Source of the DNA: Nitrincola alkalilacustris | Lineage (GTDB): Bacteria > Pseudomonadota > Gammaproteobacteria > Pseudomonadales > Balneatricaceae | Length of the DNA stretch: 64,000 bases | Assembly (NCBI RefSeq): GCF_008973755.1 | Contig: NZ_WBOM01000003.1 | Location: 372,001-436,000 of the forward strand | Direction: 5' to 3' | Part shown: one piece after another, positions 1 through 7,930 of the stretch | How the letters are laid out: every line of letters starts with the position of its first letter | Numbering within the stretch: the stretch's first letter is position 1 | Notes under the pieces: model-generated | What the model was told of the DNA's origin: nothing | Databases searched by the model: none | The model's input: only the letters and a program-made list of their open reading frames with translations | Made by a program: the position numbers and the translations under genes

Positions 1-1695
1 CATATCGATAGGCAGGTTGTCAGCCTGTATCTCTTGCAGCGTACTCTGCAGAACGGATGAAACACCATTATGATCGGTCAGCGTGTCTGTGAGCCAGAGC
101 ACACGTTCTGGGTGGCGGTGTTGATCCAAGGTATCCGCCAGGCGATTCAGGAACTCGCGATTGGAATAGAGTACATGGCGGCTCGCCAGTGTTGCACCCG
201 CGAGCACCACTCCAGCCAGTGCCGGAAAGGTCAGGCTATCCATCAGTTTCAACAGGTTCAGGGACACCATATCGGTGGAACGACTGCGCTCGCTGCTGAA
301 GAGTGTTCGTGCATGAGTGGGGAGCTCAAACTGCCGGATCAGCTCATCGATACTCAATGTGTTGAACAGATCGCTCTCCACATTCGAGAGGTTCTCCTTG
401 AGCCGCAGCAGTAGTACCGTCGATATCTCACGAAAAAGTGCCGGCAGCACCTCCCGAAGCACTGCCAGAAACTGGTCGGGCTCATGCCGCTGGGTGCGTG
501 CGATCTTCTTGATCATCTTGAGCAGGGGCTTGAACTCCTTGCTGACTCCGAGAGTAACGAGCAGCTTTGGTTTTTTTCCTGCCAGAGCCTGATGAAAGGT
601 TTCCAGGAAGGTCAGGGTATATTTATGACGCTTCAGCTCCTGCATCACATTGCTGATACCCAGGCAAATCAGCTTGTCATTCATGGAGCCCTTGTGCAGC
701 ATCAGTCGGAGCAGTCCCGGGTCTTTCATATTGATCGCAACCTGCGAGAAGTAGTCGAGAAAGGTTGCGGTCAGCTTTTCCTCTTCCCCCACCTCGCCAT
801 AAGGGGCCATCTGGCCATTACGCAGCGCTTCGAGTGCGAGTACGGATGCCGGGGTCTCTTTCAGTCTCTGCTGCAGGTTATCAACCTGGAGCAGGGTACC
901 GCAGCGCCCGGCAAATATGCCGTTATGATCGTCGGATCCACCTGTCATGCGTTTTCGATAGGGTTCTGTGCAGAACTCAAAAGGGTTCAGCTTGTGTTCC
1001 CGTGACAGAAAGTCGATCCGTTCAGGTGTCAGGCTATCTATCCAGCTTCTGGTCAGCGTGTTTTGCCAGTAACCGCGCTGTCCGTTAAGTACCTCAAATC
1101 GCTCAAACAGCAGGGCAAACTTCTCCAGTAGACTGATATCCGGCTGTTTGCCGTGGGCATAGAAAAAAAGCGGGTGTGGCAGCACCGTCGGCAGGGCATG
1201 CTCACGGCAGAAGCCAGCGAAGTGATAGATATTGCGCCGCAGCAGGTTAAGCATTACCTCCTGTTCGGGTGTGAAACCATAGGTCAGTACATGGATGCTC
1301 AGCTCAGAGTCAGGGAAGTGACAGGTAAATTCTGCCCCTACCAGCACATCAAACCCTCTATCCAGCAGATCCCAGCAGGAGCGGGCATTGTTGTGATTAG
1401 TGATGGTGATCAGATCACAGCCGTTATTCTGCAGACGCTTGACCAGATCCTCTGTTTTAAGCCAGGTTTCGGGCAACCTAAGCAGTCTTCCCCAGAGCTC
1501 ATCAGGTACATCGCTGTTGTGATCATGGCAGTGCAGATCCACCCGCAGGATATTTTCAGCAGCAGGAGCATCAGGTATCAGTAACTGTTTCTGCTGCAAC
1601 AGAAACTGCTCATATTCTGAGCGCACGGTCTTGTGGAAGCCAGGGCTAATCTCTTTCTCAGAAAAATTTGCTGTATCCGGGATGACTGGCTGCAC
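1..1695 (-). CDS. PHP-domain protein fused to a glycosyltransferase (3' end outside window)
   Basis: Incomplete: 565 codons are present and the frame is still open at the left edge. The GTG start at 1695 has an AAGAGG Shine-Dalgarno about 6 nt upstream and an in-frame TAA further up, so no longer start is possible. After about 40 residues comes a PHP metal-dependent phosphoesterase domain with the full metal-ligand pattern: LHCHDH, ITNHNN, GAEFT, LPHPL and GGSDDHN. A helical linker follows, and the last visible residues (LTDTLTDHNGVSS) resemble the opening of a GT4-type glycosyltransferase fold. PHP-GT fusions of this kind occur in gammaproteobacteria; the substrate is unknown to me. The PHP part may hydrolyse a phosphoester while the GT part transfers sugar, but this is inference from architecture. 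Confidence 0.82.
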   Translation of the reverse strand, partial: MQPVIPDTANFSEKEISPGFHKTVRSEYEQFLLQQKQLLIPDAPAAENILRVDLHCHDHNSDVPDELWGRLLRLPETWLKTEDLVKRLQNNGCDLITITNHNNARSCWDLLDRGFDVLVGAEFTCHFPDSELSIHVLTYGFTPEQEVMLNLLRRNIYHFAGFCREHALPTVLPHPLFFYAHGKQPDISLLEKFALLFERFEVLNGQRGYWQNTLTRSWIDSLTPERIDFLSREHKLNPFEFCTEPYRKRMTGGSDDHNGIFAGRCGTLLQVDNLQQRLKETPASVLALEALRNGQMAPYGEVGEEEKLTATFLDYFSQVAINMKDPGLLRLMLHKGSMNDKLICLGISNVMQELKRHKYTLTFLETFHQALAGKKPKLLVTLGVSKEFKPLLKMIKKIARTQRHEPDQFLAVLREVLPALFREISTVLLLRLKENLSNVESDLFNTLSIDELIRQFELPTHARTLFSSERSRSTDMVSLNLLKLMDSLTFPALAGVVLAGATLASRHVLYSNREFLNRLADTLDQHRHPERVLWLTDTLTDHNGVSSVLQSTLQEIQADNLPIDM

Positions 1696-1728
1696 GGTAG
1701 ACCTCTTTTCGCAGGGTTTACCGGCAGC

Positions 1729-1758
1729 TTAAGGGCTGTGTATGACAGTTCGTTGACA
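1729..1758 (+). repeat. Copy 1 of 30-bp imperfect direct repeat
   Basis: A 30-bp segment beginning TTAAGGGCTG and containing TATGACAGTT matches 2682-2711 at 27 of 30 positions, in the same orientation. It lies just upstream of the PHP/GT start, outside any gene I can support. The two copies bracket the PAS-like gene at 1911-2486. Confidence 0.6.
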
Positions 1759-1910
1759 TTTTTCATATCAACAGCTGATCAGATCGCGTATGAAAAGGTG
1801 AGGATATATTTTAATTTTGCATGCTAGTTTATTTGAGGAATCTTATGGCTCCAACCTTCAGAGTGACGTGACTGCATGGGGGCTGACCAGTAATGAACCT
1901 GCTGAGTACA

Positions 1911-2486
1911 TCATGAATGAGAACAAGAGGGTCCATCCAACTCTCTCATTGATACCTGAAAACATGAACGACATAGTCCGTGAGACAACTGTGGCACCTT
2001 GTCAGCCTCAAAGAGTCTGAGATGAGCTAAGCCTTCTTCAAGCTCAGCCCATTGCTCCGATGATATTTTCAGTTTCTTGCACATGCTGCATACTGTCACG
2101 ATATCTGATGATCTTGGTATTTGTGTATCAAGCAGGCTGGTATAGGGCCGGGGTTCCGTGCGGCAAATGGTACTAGTGATTTTGATTTGCTCATCTGGCA
2201 AGGCCTCGATTTGAAGCTCAAGGTATCTTCGTTCAACTGGAGAGTCACAACGGAAGGGGATAGTCACTGAGCTTTTTACCCCTGCTCTTACTCTTTTAAA
2301 CAACTCTTGATACAGTTGCTGTGTCTCAAGATCCTGAATGAAATCCCATAGTTTGCGTCCTACCACTTCTTCCGGCGCCTGATAGCTATTCCAAGCGTTA
2401 GAATCAGCGAAGCCACCCCAATTGTCACTGATGCTGATGATGGTATCAGTGCTGTCAATCCGGTAAATGTATACATCGTTGCTCAT
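1911..2486 (-). CDS. Small PAS-like protein with C-terminal CxxC...CxxC motif
   Basis: 191 residues, soluble. The first 110 residues read as a PAS-like sensor fold (YRIDSTDTIISISDNWGGFA near the N-terminus, then a KLWDF helix and a beta-rich half). The last 60 residues carry CSMCKKL and, about 35 residues later, HGLCRSCF. That spaced cysteine pattern, with a Trp-x-x-Leu-Glu segment and SHG before the second pair, is the tail often found on receiver or PAS/GAF signalling proteins in the form ICxxCK...SHGxCPxC; it probably binds a metal. No output domain is present, so it may act by protein interaction. It stands alone; its ATG directly abuts an ATG on the other strand at 2487. Function not established. 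Confidence 0.7.
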   Translation of the reverse strand: MSNDVYIYRIDSTDTIISISDNWGGFADSNAWNSYQAPEEVVGRKLWDFIQDLETQQLYQELFKRVRAGVKSSVTIPFRCDSPVERRYLELQIEALPDEQIKITSTICRTEPRPYTSLLDTQIPRSSDIVTVCSMCKKLKISSEQWAELEEGLAHLRLFEADKVPQLSHGLCRSCFQVSMRELDGPSCSHS

Positions 2487-2714
2487 ATGGCTTCACTTTC
2501 ATGTCTGATTTTCGTTTGGTCAATCCAATCTGAACAGGAGCTTTTCTCCAGCTGGCTTGATACAGGGTATCAGGTTATGCGCACCAAGATCGCAAAGATA
2601 GGCAGTGGTTTGTTGGTTTGCGATGATGTGGCTGGCCGGCTCAAGAAGCTATTGGCCGAGTCCATACAGGGTAAGGACGCGTTAAGGGCTGGGTATGACA
2701 GTTTGTTGACTTGA
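2487..2714 (+). CDS. Hypothetical 75-residue reading frame, possibly a gene remnant
   Basis: An open frame whose ATG immediately follows the divergent start of the PAS-like gene. I recognise no family. The C-terminal half (from MRTKIAKIG) is amphipathic and helical and ends ...LRAGYDSLLT, and this end coincides with copy 2 of the 30-bp repeat; copy 1 encodes the similar GSLRAVYDSSLT in a frame that runs on. There is no convincing Shine-Dalgarno. It is either a small real gene or the 3' remnant of a duplicated one, and I lean to a remnant. Confidence 0.22.
   Translation: MASLSCLIFVWSIQSEQELFSSWLDTGYQVMRTKIAKIGSGLLVCDDVAGRLKKLLAESIQGKDALRAGYDSLLT
2682..2711 (+). repeat. Copy 2 of 30-bp imperfect direct repeat
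   Basis: Matches 1729-1758 with three mismatches, in direct orientation, 953 bp away. It forms the last codons of the hypothetical frame at 2487-2714. Confidence 0.6.
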
Positions 2715-2821
2715 TGCTCTTCTTCTGGAGGTGCCCCTTACCTGTGAGCTGAGTTTTAACATAGTGCGTATATAAGTCAGCTATTCATACTGATAAAACC
2801 ATTACATCCGGGAGGGGATAT

Positions 2822-4498
2822 ATGAAAAATATCAGACTGAGCGTAATGCTGTATACGGGCTTTGCTATTGTGGCTTTGATTGTTTTGATTATCGGATTTA
2901 TCGGAATTCAGGGCGAAAGGTCAATGGAAAAAGAGATTGCGTCGGTCGGGGCAGTGAGAATGCCAGCAGTACTTGCACTGAATGAGATTAATATGGCACG
3001 ACTAAGGGTAGGGGCACAAACTCAGGAGTCGTTACAGCAAAACAGCTGGAGTGCTGAAACTCGCCAGCTACTGACTGATATTCTTGATCGTCGTAATGGC
3101 TCATGGTTACAGATTGAGGCTGCCATCAGTCATTATGCTGAGCTGCCTAAATCAGCTGAGGGTGAGGCGCTATTTCAGGCGTTCACGCAGAGCTACACAC
3201 AATGGCGTGAGCAGTATCGGACCTTGGATCAGAGGTTACAGCAGCTGAGTGGCAGCTCGGATGCAGTTCAGTATGCGTTGGATTTTAATCAATATCAGGC
3301 TTTTGCTGGTGACATTGCTCCGCTTACGGCGGTGGTCAGTAATGCTATCGAGGAGATGGTGGAGCGAAATGTAGCTCAGACGATAGCTGCGGTTGATCAA
3401 GCTGAGGTAGAGGCCGCAAGATCAATAATGCTCCTGTCACTGATTATGGCTATCGGTTTTGTGCTGGCAATGCTGTGTGGCTGGTACATCACGCGGCAAA
3501 CGCTTCGGCAACTGGGTGGTGAGCCGGCATATGTGATGGAAATTGTTGACCAGGTGGCCGATGGTGACTTTACAACAGCGATCAAGCTGCGGTCGGGGGA
3601 TACCGAGAGTCTTCTGGCGAATTTCGATCAGATGGTACGCAAGATCAGTAAATTGATGAAGGAGGTATCCGAAGCATCGCTTCAGGTGTCGGCTGCAGCG
3701 GAGGAGCTCTCGGCATCAAGTGCTCAGACCAATGCGCAGGTTCAGCTGCAGCAAGCAGAGATTACACAGGTTGCAACGGCGATGAATCAGATGACCGCTA
3801 CAGTGCTGGATGTTGCCAGCAATGCCTCTGCCGCTGCGAGAGCCGCGCAATCGGCGGATGGTGATACTGCAGCTGGTCTGGACGTGGTGAATGAAGTTGT
3901 CGAGGCGATCAATGGTCTCGCCAAAGAGGTGGAGAGCACAACCGATAACATTCTTAAACTTGTTGATGACAGTAAGGAGATCGGCAGTGTGCTGGACGTG
4001 ATTCAGAGTATTGCAGAGCAGACAAACTTGCTGGCACTGAATGCTGCGATTGAAGCTGCCCGAGCAGGTGATCATGGCAGGGGTTTTGCGGTGGTAGCTG
4101 ATGAGGTACGATCACTGGCAAGCAGAACACAGGACTCGACTGAGGATATCAAGGATCGTATTGATCGAGTACAGAGCAGCTCAACATTGGCTGCAACCAG
4201 GATGGAAGACGGGCAAAATCTTGCATTGCAAACAGTTGAGAAGGCAGGTCTGGCCGGTGAAGCCTTGAGAACCATCAGTGCTTCTGTGACTGCCATCAAC
4301 GATATGAACGCTCAGATAGCCACTGCAGCAGAGCAGCAGTCATCCGTAGCAGAAGAGATCAATCGCAATGTCAGCAATATCACTCAGGCCATTGATGAAA
4401 CCGCGACTGCTGCCAGCCAGGTGACTTCAGCCAGTCAGGAGCTGGCTGAACTGTCTGCCTCTTTGCAACGAAGCGTTCAGCAGTTCAAGGTTGTGTGA
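2822..4498 (+). CDS. Methyl-accepting chemotaxis protein, copy A
   Basis: 558 residues, start supported by GGGAGGGG 6 nt before ATG. Layout: transmembrane helix 1 at about 8-28, a periplasmic helical bundle of about 165 residues (four-helix-bundle MCP type), transmembrane helix 2 at about 198-220, HAMP at about 220-275, then the long cytoplasmic coiled coil. The signalling tip contains the usual [18 protein letters not shown] segment followed by [15 protein letters not shown]. No C-terminal receptor-methylase pentapeptide is present. It should sense a periplasmic ligand and control CheA; the ligand is unknown. It is a tandem paralogue of 5047-6723, of the same length; the periplasmic half is the most diverged part, while 4227-4467 is identical to the other copy at the DNA level. 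Confidence 0.95.
   Translation: MKNIRLSVMLYTGFAIVALIVLIIGFIGIQGERSMEKEIASVGAVRMPAVLALNEINMARLRVGAQTQESLQQNSWSAETRQLLTDILDRRNGSWLQIEAAISHYAELPKSAEGEALFQAFTQSYTQWREQYRTLDQRLQQLSGSSDAVQYALDFNQYQAFAGDIAPLTAVVSNAIEEMVERNVAQTIAAVDQAEVEAARSIMLLSLIMAIGFVLAMLCGWYITRQTLRQLGGEPAYVMEIVDQVADGDFTTAIKLRSGDTESLLANFDQMVRKISKLMKEVSEASLQVSAAAEELSASSAQTNAQVQLQQAEITQVATAMNQMTATVLDVASNASAAARAAQSADGDTAAGLDVVNEVVEAINGLAKEVESTTDNILKLVDDSKEIGSVLDVIQSIAEQTNLLALNAAIEAARAGDHGRGFAVVADEVRSLASRTQDSTEDIKDRIDRVQSSSTLAATRMEDGQNLALQTVEKAGLAGEALRTISASVTAINDMNAQIATAAEQQSSVAEEINRNVSNITQAIDETATAASQVTSASQELAELSASLQRSVQQFKVV
4227..4467 (+). repeat. 241-bp block identical to 6452-6692
   Basis: Read base by base, 4227-4467 and 6452-6692 (offset 2225) show no difference, whereas flanking codons on both sides differ often, mainly silently. 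It encodes the C-terminal adaptation-helix region of both chemoreceptors. Confidence 0.9.
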
Positions 4499-4520
4499 AT
4501 ATGAAGAGGGCTGTGTATTT

Positions 4521-4543
4521 GAGGGCCGCAGGTGGCCCTCTTT
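4521..4543 (+). terminator. Terminator after chemoreceptor A
   Basis: GAGGGCC and GGCCCTC form a 7-bp stem with a six-base loop, followed by TTT, 22 bases after the stop codon. A related hairpin follows chemoreceptor B. Confidence 0.7.
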
Positions 4544-4709
4544 AAAACTATTATTATCTCCTCAACTGATCTCTAGGGTCGTACCCAGTACTGCAATGAT
4601 TTCTTCATTCAGATCAGTGGATAGACCCGTTAGTGCAGACAGGGCAACCCCAAAAACCGTGCGCCATCCCGATATACCACAGGCAGCCTTTGAGGTAGAG
4701 CTGGCATAG

Positions 4710-4859
4710 GTTAATGAGGGAGGCAAAGAACAGGTTGCAAACATACCCTATCTGTCACAGGAAAGTGCTGAGCAAACAGAGTCTGCTGCCAGAACGATGC
4801 AGGAGGTTGTGTCAGTTTTGCGGTGGCTTCATGAATTTGTGGTGCGATTCAAGCGTTAA
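4710..4859 (+). pseudogene. Remnant of a third chemoreceptor: C-terminal tail only
   Basis: The 548-bp gap between the two receptor genes holds a 49-codon frame, closed upstream by an in-frame TAG (4707-4709) and ending at TAA 4857-4859. It reads VNEGGKEQVANI..., then ESAEQTESAARTMQEVV, and ends VVRFKR. This is the typical tail of a methyl-accepting protein (helix with NEG...EQV...I, then a short basic-aromatic end) but is not a copy of either neighbouring tail. It has no start, no ribosome site and no signalling tip. I infer an ancient third receptor gene reduced to its 3' end. The rest of the gap holds the upstream terminator and the leader of the next gene (Shine-Dalgarno AAAGGAGGT at about 5032-5040). 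Confidence 0.6.
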
Positions 4860-5046
4860 ACTGATGCAGGACTCCTGAAAAGACAGTTGATTATGTAAAA
4901 GGGGCTTTTTGAACTAGACTTTCCGCAATGGCCGCTATCTGAAAACTTCTTGTGCCTGGAACTACTGCAGCAAAACCAACGGTACATCTTTCGGAGCAGC
5001 ACGACTAGCGTGTCAAGCGGAGCCGGTTCCCAAAGGAGGTGTATCA

Positions 5047-6723
5047 ATGAAAAACATAAAACTGAGTGTAATGCTATATTCGGGATTTTTCCTTGTGGCA
5101 TTGATAGTTCTGATCATAGGTTTGATCGGTATTCAGGGTTCCCGAACAATGGAAAAGGAGATAGAACTCATCGGCGATGTTCGTATGCCAGGGGTGATTG
5201 CACTGAATGAAATTAATCAGGCGCGACTGTCAATACGGACTCAAACGCTTGAGTCGATGCTTTATACGCAACCTGCTTCTGATACCCGCAATCAGTTATT
5301 GAACCTGCTCGAGCAGCGTAATCAATCCTGGCAGCAGATTGACACAGCCATGAGTCTATATGCAGAGCTGCCCAAGTCTACAGAGGGCGAGGCACTGTTC
5401 CAGCAGTTTCGTCAGACATTCAGTCAGTGGCGTGAGCAGTATCAAGCACTGGATCAAAGCTTGCAGCAGCTGAGTGGCGTCAGTGAGGCTGATCAGTATG
5501 GGGTAATGTTTGACCAGTATCGTGCTCAGATAATGGCAATAGTTCCTGTAACCGACAGACTTGGAAATGAAATAACAACACTGGTTGAGCGTAATCTAAG
5601 TCATACCCAGGCAGCCATGGCTGTGGCTGAAACTGCCGCTGAGCGCTCTTTGGTAACCCTGTCAGCGATTATTCTGGTGGGTTTTGCAGTCGCATTGGGA
5701 AGCGGTTGGTATATCACTCGCCATACACTCAAGCAGCTGGGAGGGGAACCTGCTGATGTGATGGCAATTGTAGATAAGGTGGCCGATGGAGATCTGACTA
5801 CTTCTATCAAGTTGCGACCTGGTGATTCGGAGAGTTTGTTGGCCAGCTTTGATGAGATGGTTCGAAAAATGCGTAAATTGATGCAGGAGGTCACTGAAGC
5901 GTCAGTTCAGGTGGCTGCAGCTGCTGAGGAGCTGTCTGCATCCAGCTCACAGACCAATGCTCAGGTACAGCTGCAACAGGCCGAAATCACGCAGGTGGCA
6001 ACTGCCATGAATCAGATGACGGCAACTGTACTTGATGTTGCAAGTAATGCGTCGGCTGCAGCACGTGCTGCGCAATCAGCGGAGGGAGAAACTGTTGCCG
6101 GTATGGATGTCGTCAATCAGGTTGTTGAATCAATCAACGGATTGGCCCGCGAAGTAGAGTTGACTACCGGTAATATATTGAAGCTGGTGGACGACAGTAA
6201 GGAGATTGGCAGCGTTCTTGATGTCATTCAGAGTATTGCTGAACAGACCAACCTGCTGGCTTTGAATGCGGCGATTGAAGCAGCCCGTGCGGGTGACCAT
6301 GGCCGTGGTTTTGCCGTGGTGGCTGATGAAGTGCGATCTCTGGCCAGCCGAACTCAGGATTCGACTGAGGATATACAGGCGCGGATTGACCGTGTTCAGA
6401 ACAGCTCAGGGCGTGCTGCCAAACAGATGGAAGAGGGGCAGGCACAGGCGATGCAAACAGTTGAGAAGGCAGGTCTGGCCGGTGAAGCCTTGAGAACCAT
6501 CAGTGCTTCTGTGACTGCCATCAACGATATGAACGCTCAGATAGCCACTGCAGCAGAGCAGCAGTCATCCGTAGCAGAAGAGATCAATCGCAATGTCAGC
6601 AATATCACTCAGGCCATTGATGAAACCGCGACTGCTGCCAGCCAGGTGACTTCAGCCAGTCAGGAGCTGGCTGAACTGTCTGCCTCTTTGCAGAGAAATG
6701 TACAGCAGTTCAAGATTGCGTGA
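5047..6723 (+). CDS. Methyl-accepting chemotaxis protein, copy B
   Basis: 558 residues with the same layout as copy A: transmembrane helix 1 at about 8-28, helical periplasmic sensor, transmembrane helix 2 at about 198-220, HAMP, and a cytoplasmic signalling domain with the [18 protein letters not shown] tip. A strong AAAGGAGGT lies 6 nt before ATG. The first 30 residues and everything after HAMP are close to copy A; the periplasmic ligand-binding portion differs much more, which suggests a different ligand or affinity. No methylase-docking pentapeptide at the C-terminus. Separate transcription is likely because copy A ends in a terminator. The 3' quarter includes the 241-bp block identical to copy A. 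Confidence 0.95.
   Translation: MKNIKLSVMLYSGFFLVALIVLIIGLIGIQGSRTMEKEIELIGDVRMPGVIALNEINQARLSIRTQTLESMLYTQPASDTRNQLLNLLEQRNQSWQQIDTAMSLYAELPKSTEGEALFQQFRQTFSQWREQYQALDQSLQQLSGVSEADQYGVMFDQYRAQIMAIVPVTDRLGNEITTLVERNLSHTQAAMAVAETAAERSLVTLSAIILVGFAVALGSGWYITRHTLKQLGGEPADVMAIVDKVADGDLTTSIKLRPGDSESLLASFDEMVRKMRKLMQEVTEASVQVAAAAEELSASSSQTNAQVQLQQAEITQVATAMNQMTATVLDVASNASAAARAAQSAEGETVAGMDVVNQVVESINGLAREVELTTGNILKLVDDSKEIGSVLDVIQSIAEQTNLLALNAAIEAARAGDHGRGFAVVADEVRSLASRTQDSTEDIQARIDRVQNSSGRAAKQMEEGQAQAMQTVEKAGLAGEALRTISASVTAINDMNAQIATAAEQQSSVAEEINRNVSNITQAIDETATAASQVTSASQELAELSASLQRNVQQFKIA
6452..6692 (+). repeat. 241-bp block identical to 4227-4467
   Basis: Second copy of the identical segment. 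Divergence resumes directly after the shared CTCTTTGCA, where copy A continues CGAAG and copy B GAGAA. Confidence 0.9.
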
Positions 6724-6741
6724 GTATGACGGAGAAGCGAT

Positions 6742-6770
6742 ATGGAGGGCCGCAGTGGTCCTCCATGTTT
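6742..6770 (+). terminator. Terminator after chemoreceptor B
   Basis: ATGGAGGGCC and GGTCCTCCAT form a 10-bp stem with one G-T pair, followed by GTTT. Core and loop resemble the hairpin after chemoreceptor A, so it was probably duplicated with the gene. Confidence 0.65.
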
Positions 6771-6793
6771 GATACAGGTGTTAGTGATGTGAT

Positions 6794-7813
6794 TCAGTCA
6801 ATAACCGTCTGAACCTGATTGCGCCCGCTCTCTTTCGCCTGATAGAGTGCTTTGTCTGCGCGATCAACTAATTGCTCCGGCAGGTCGAATGGCTGCTGTA
6901 CTGTCACACCGAATGAAGCGGTCATGGCGCTGATCACAACCCCCGTTTGTTTGTGTTTGATACGGATTGACTGGATTTTATGACGCAGGCGATTAGCCAG
7001 TGTTTCGGCCTTGTCGGAGTCACATTCATACAGCAAAATCGCAAATTCCTCACCGCCGAATCGGACCGCATCAGCTTTTTCCTGGCACTCCTCCATCAAA
7101 AGCTGACCTATGCACTGCAGGGCGCGATCTCCCATGATATGGCCATACTGATCATTCAGTTGTTTGAAGTGATCAATATCCATCATGATCAGAGACAGAA
7201 CCGGATCATCATTTCCGGAGCAGATTCGCTGCAGTGTCTCATCCATAAAACGACGGTTATACACTTTAGTGACGGGATCAATATAGATATCCTGCCGTGC
7301 ACTTGTCAGCTCTTCCTGAAGCCGCCGAATCTCCTGTTGTGCTTCGGTAATCTGTTTCTGGAACACCTCTGCCGAAGCGGATACCTGAACGGTGTTGTCG
7401 TACAGGGATTGTGCAATGGTTTCCAGTGGCAGCGCCCGGTCTGAGCTGTTCAGAGCATCCAGGCTTTCCTGTAGCAGTTGACTATACTGACTCGTATGCT
7501 TGACAGCGTCACCAGCCGACTCACTCAGACTGGTTGCAACAGTGATCAGCGCCGATTGCAGTTTGTCGGTGGAGCCCATCTCATCGCTGATCAGGTGACT
7601 TCTGAATAGTTTCGTCTCAAAGCCGGCGGGGCAGGTGCCATATTTGGTGATGGTTTTATCCAGCTCCTGATTCAACGATGGCAGTCGCTGCGTGACGTAG
7701 GTATACCAGAGTGCATAATTGAGCGGGTGAGGCGGGATCTTGTACTTGACCATCAGAGGAACAGCCTGACGAAGAAATTCAGCGGCTTGCTGCGAATTGT
7801 CTGAATACTGCAT
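6794..7813 (-). CDS. Soluble GGDEF diguanylate cyclase
   Basis: 339 residues, no membrane helix. The N-terminal 160 residues are helical with a PPHPLNYALWYTYV segment seen in a group of proteobacterial GGDEF proteins; a coiled coil at about 150-175 leads into GGDEF at about 177-335. Active-site signature GGEEF at 253-257, with MDIDHFKQLND upstream and the YQAKESGRN end, all consistent with an active cyclase making c-di-GMP from two GTP. The RxxD inhibitory site expected five residues before the signature is absent (ECQEKA stands there), so product inhibition may be lacking. Divergent from the GGDEF/EAL gene at 7931 with a 117-bp shared upstream region. Confidence 0.93.
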   Translation of the reverse strand: MQYSDNSQQAAEFLRQAVPLMVKYKIPPHPLNYALWYTYVTQRLPSLNQELDKTITKYGTCPAGFETKLFRSHLISDEMGSTDKLQSALITVATSLSESAGDAVKHTSQYSQLLQESLDALNSSDRALPLETIAQSLYDNTVQVSASAEVFQKQITEAQQEIRRLQEELTSARQDIYIDPVTKVYNRRFMDETLQRICSGNDDPVLSLIMMDIDHFKQLNDQYGHIMGDRALQCIGQLLMEECQEKADAVRFGGEEFAILLYECDSDKAETLANRLRHKIQSIRIKHKQTGVVISAMTASFGVTVQQPFDLPEQLVDRADKALYQAKESGRNQVQTVID

Positions 7814-7930
7814 AGAGCGCCTCTGTATAAAACAGGAAAGTGACCACTAAACCAATAATAGCACTAATCGCTTTTGCCGCTACAATTACCTAATATCTGG
7901 TGTTATTTCTCTCAGTGCAGGGATTCCTGA

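Noticed and set aside
70-1584. Several forward-strand open frames of 90-173 codons
   Set aside because: They lie opposite the PHP/glycosyltransferase gene, have no ribosome sites and read as low-complexity shadow proteins; the reverse frame carries all the PHP motifs.
2764-2810. Possible flagellar sigma-28 promoter before chemoreceptor A (TAAG ... CTGATAA)
   Set aside because: The spacing between the two parts is about three bases short of the known pattern and the -35 half is poor.
4562-4744. 60-codon reverse frame in the gap between the chemoreceptors
   Set aside because: No family resemblance, no ribosome site; the forward strand of this gap gives a better explanation (receptor remnant).
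4860-5046. Possible c-di-GMP riboswitch in the leader of chemoreceptor B
   Set aside because: The conserved GEMM core segments are not found; only general G-rich stretches.
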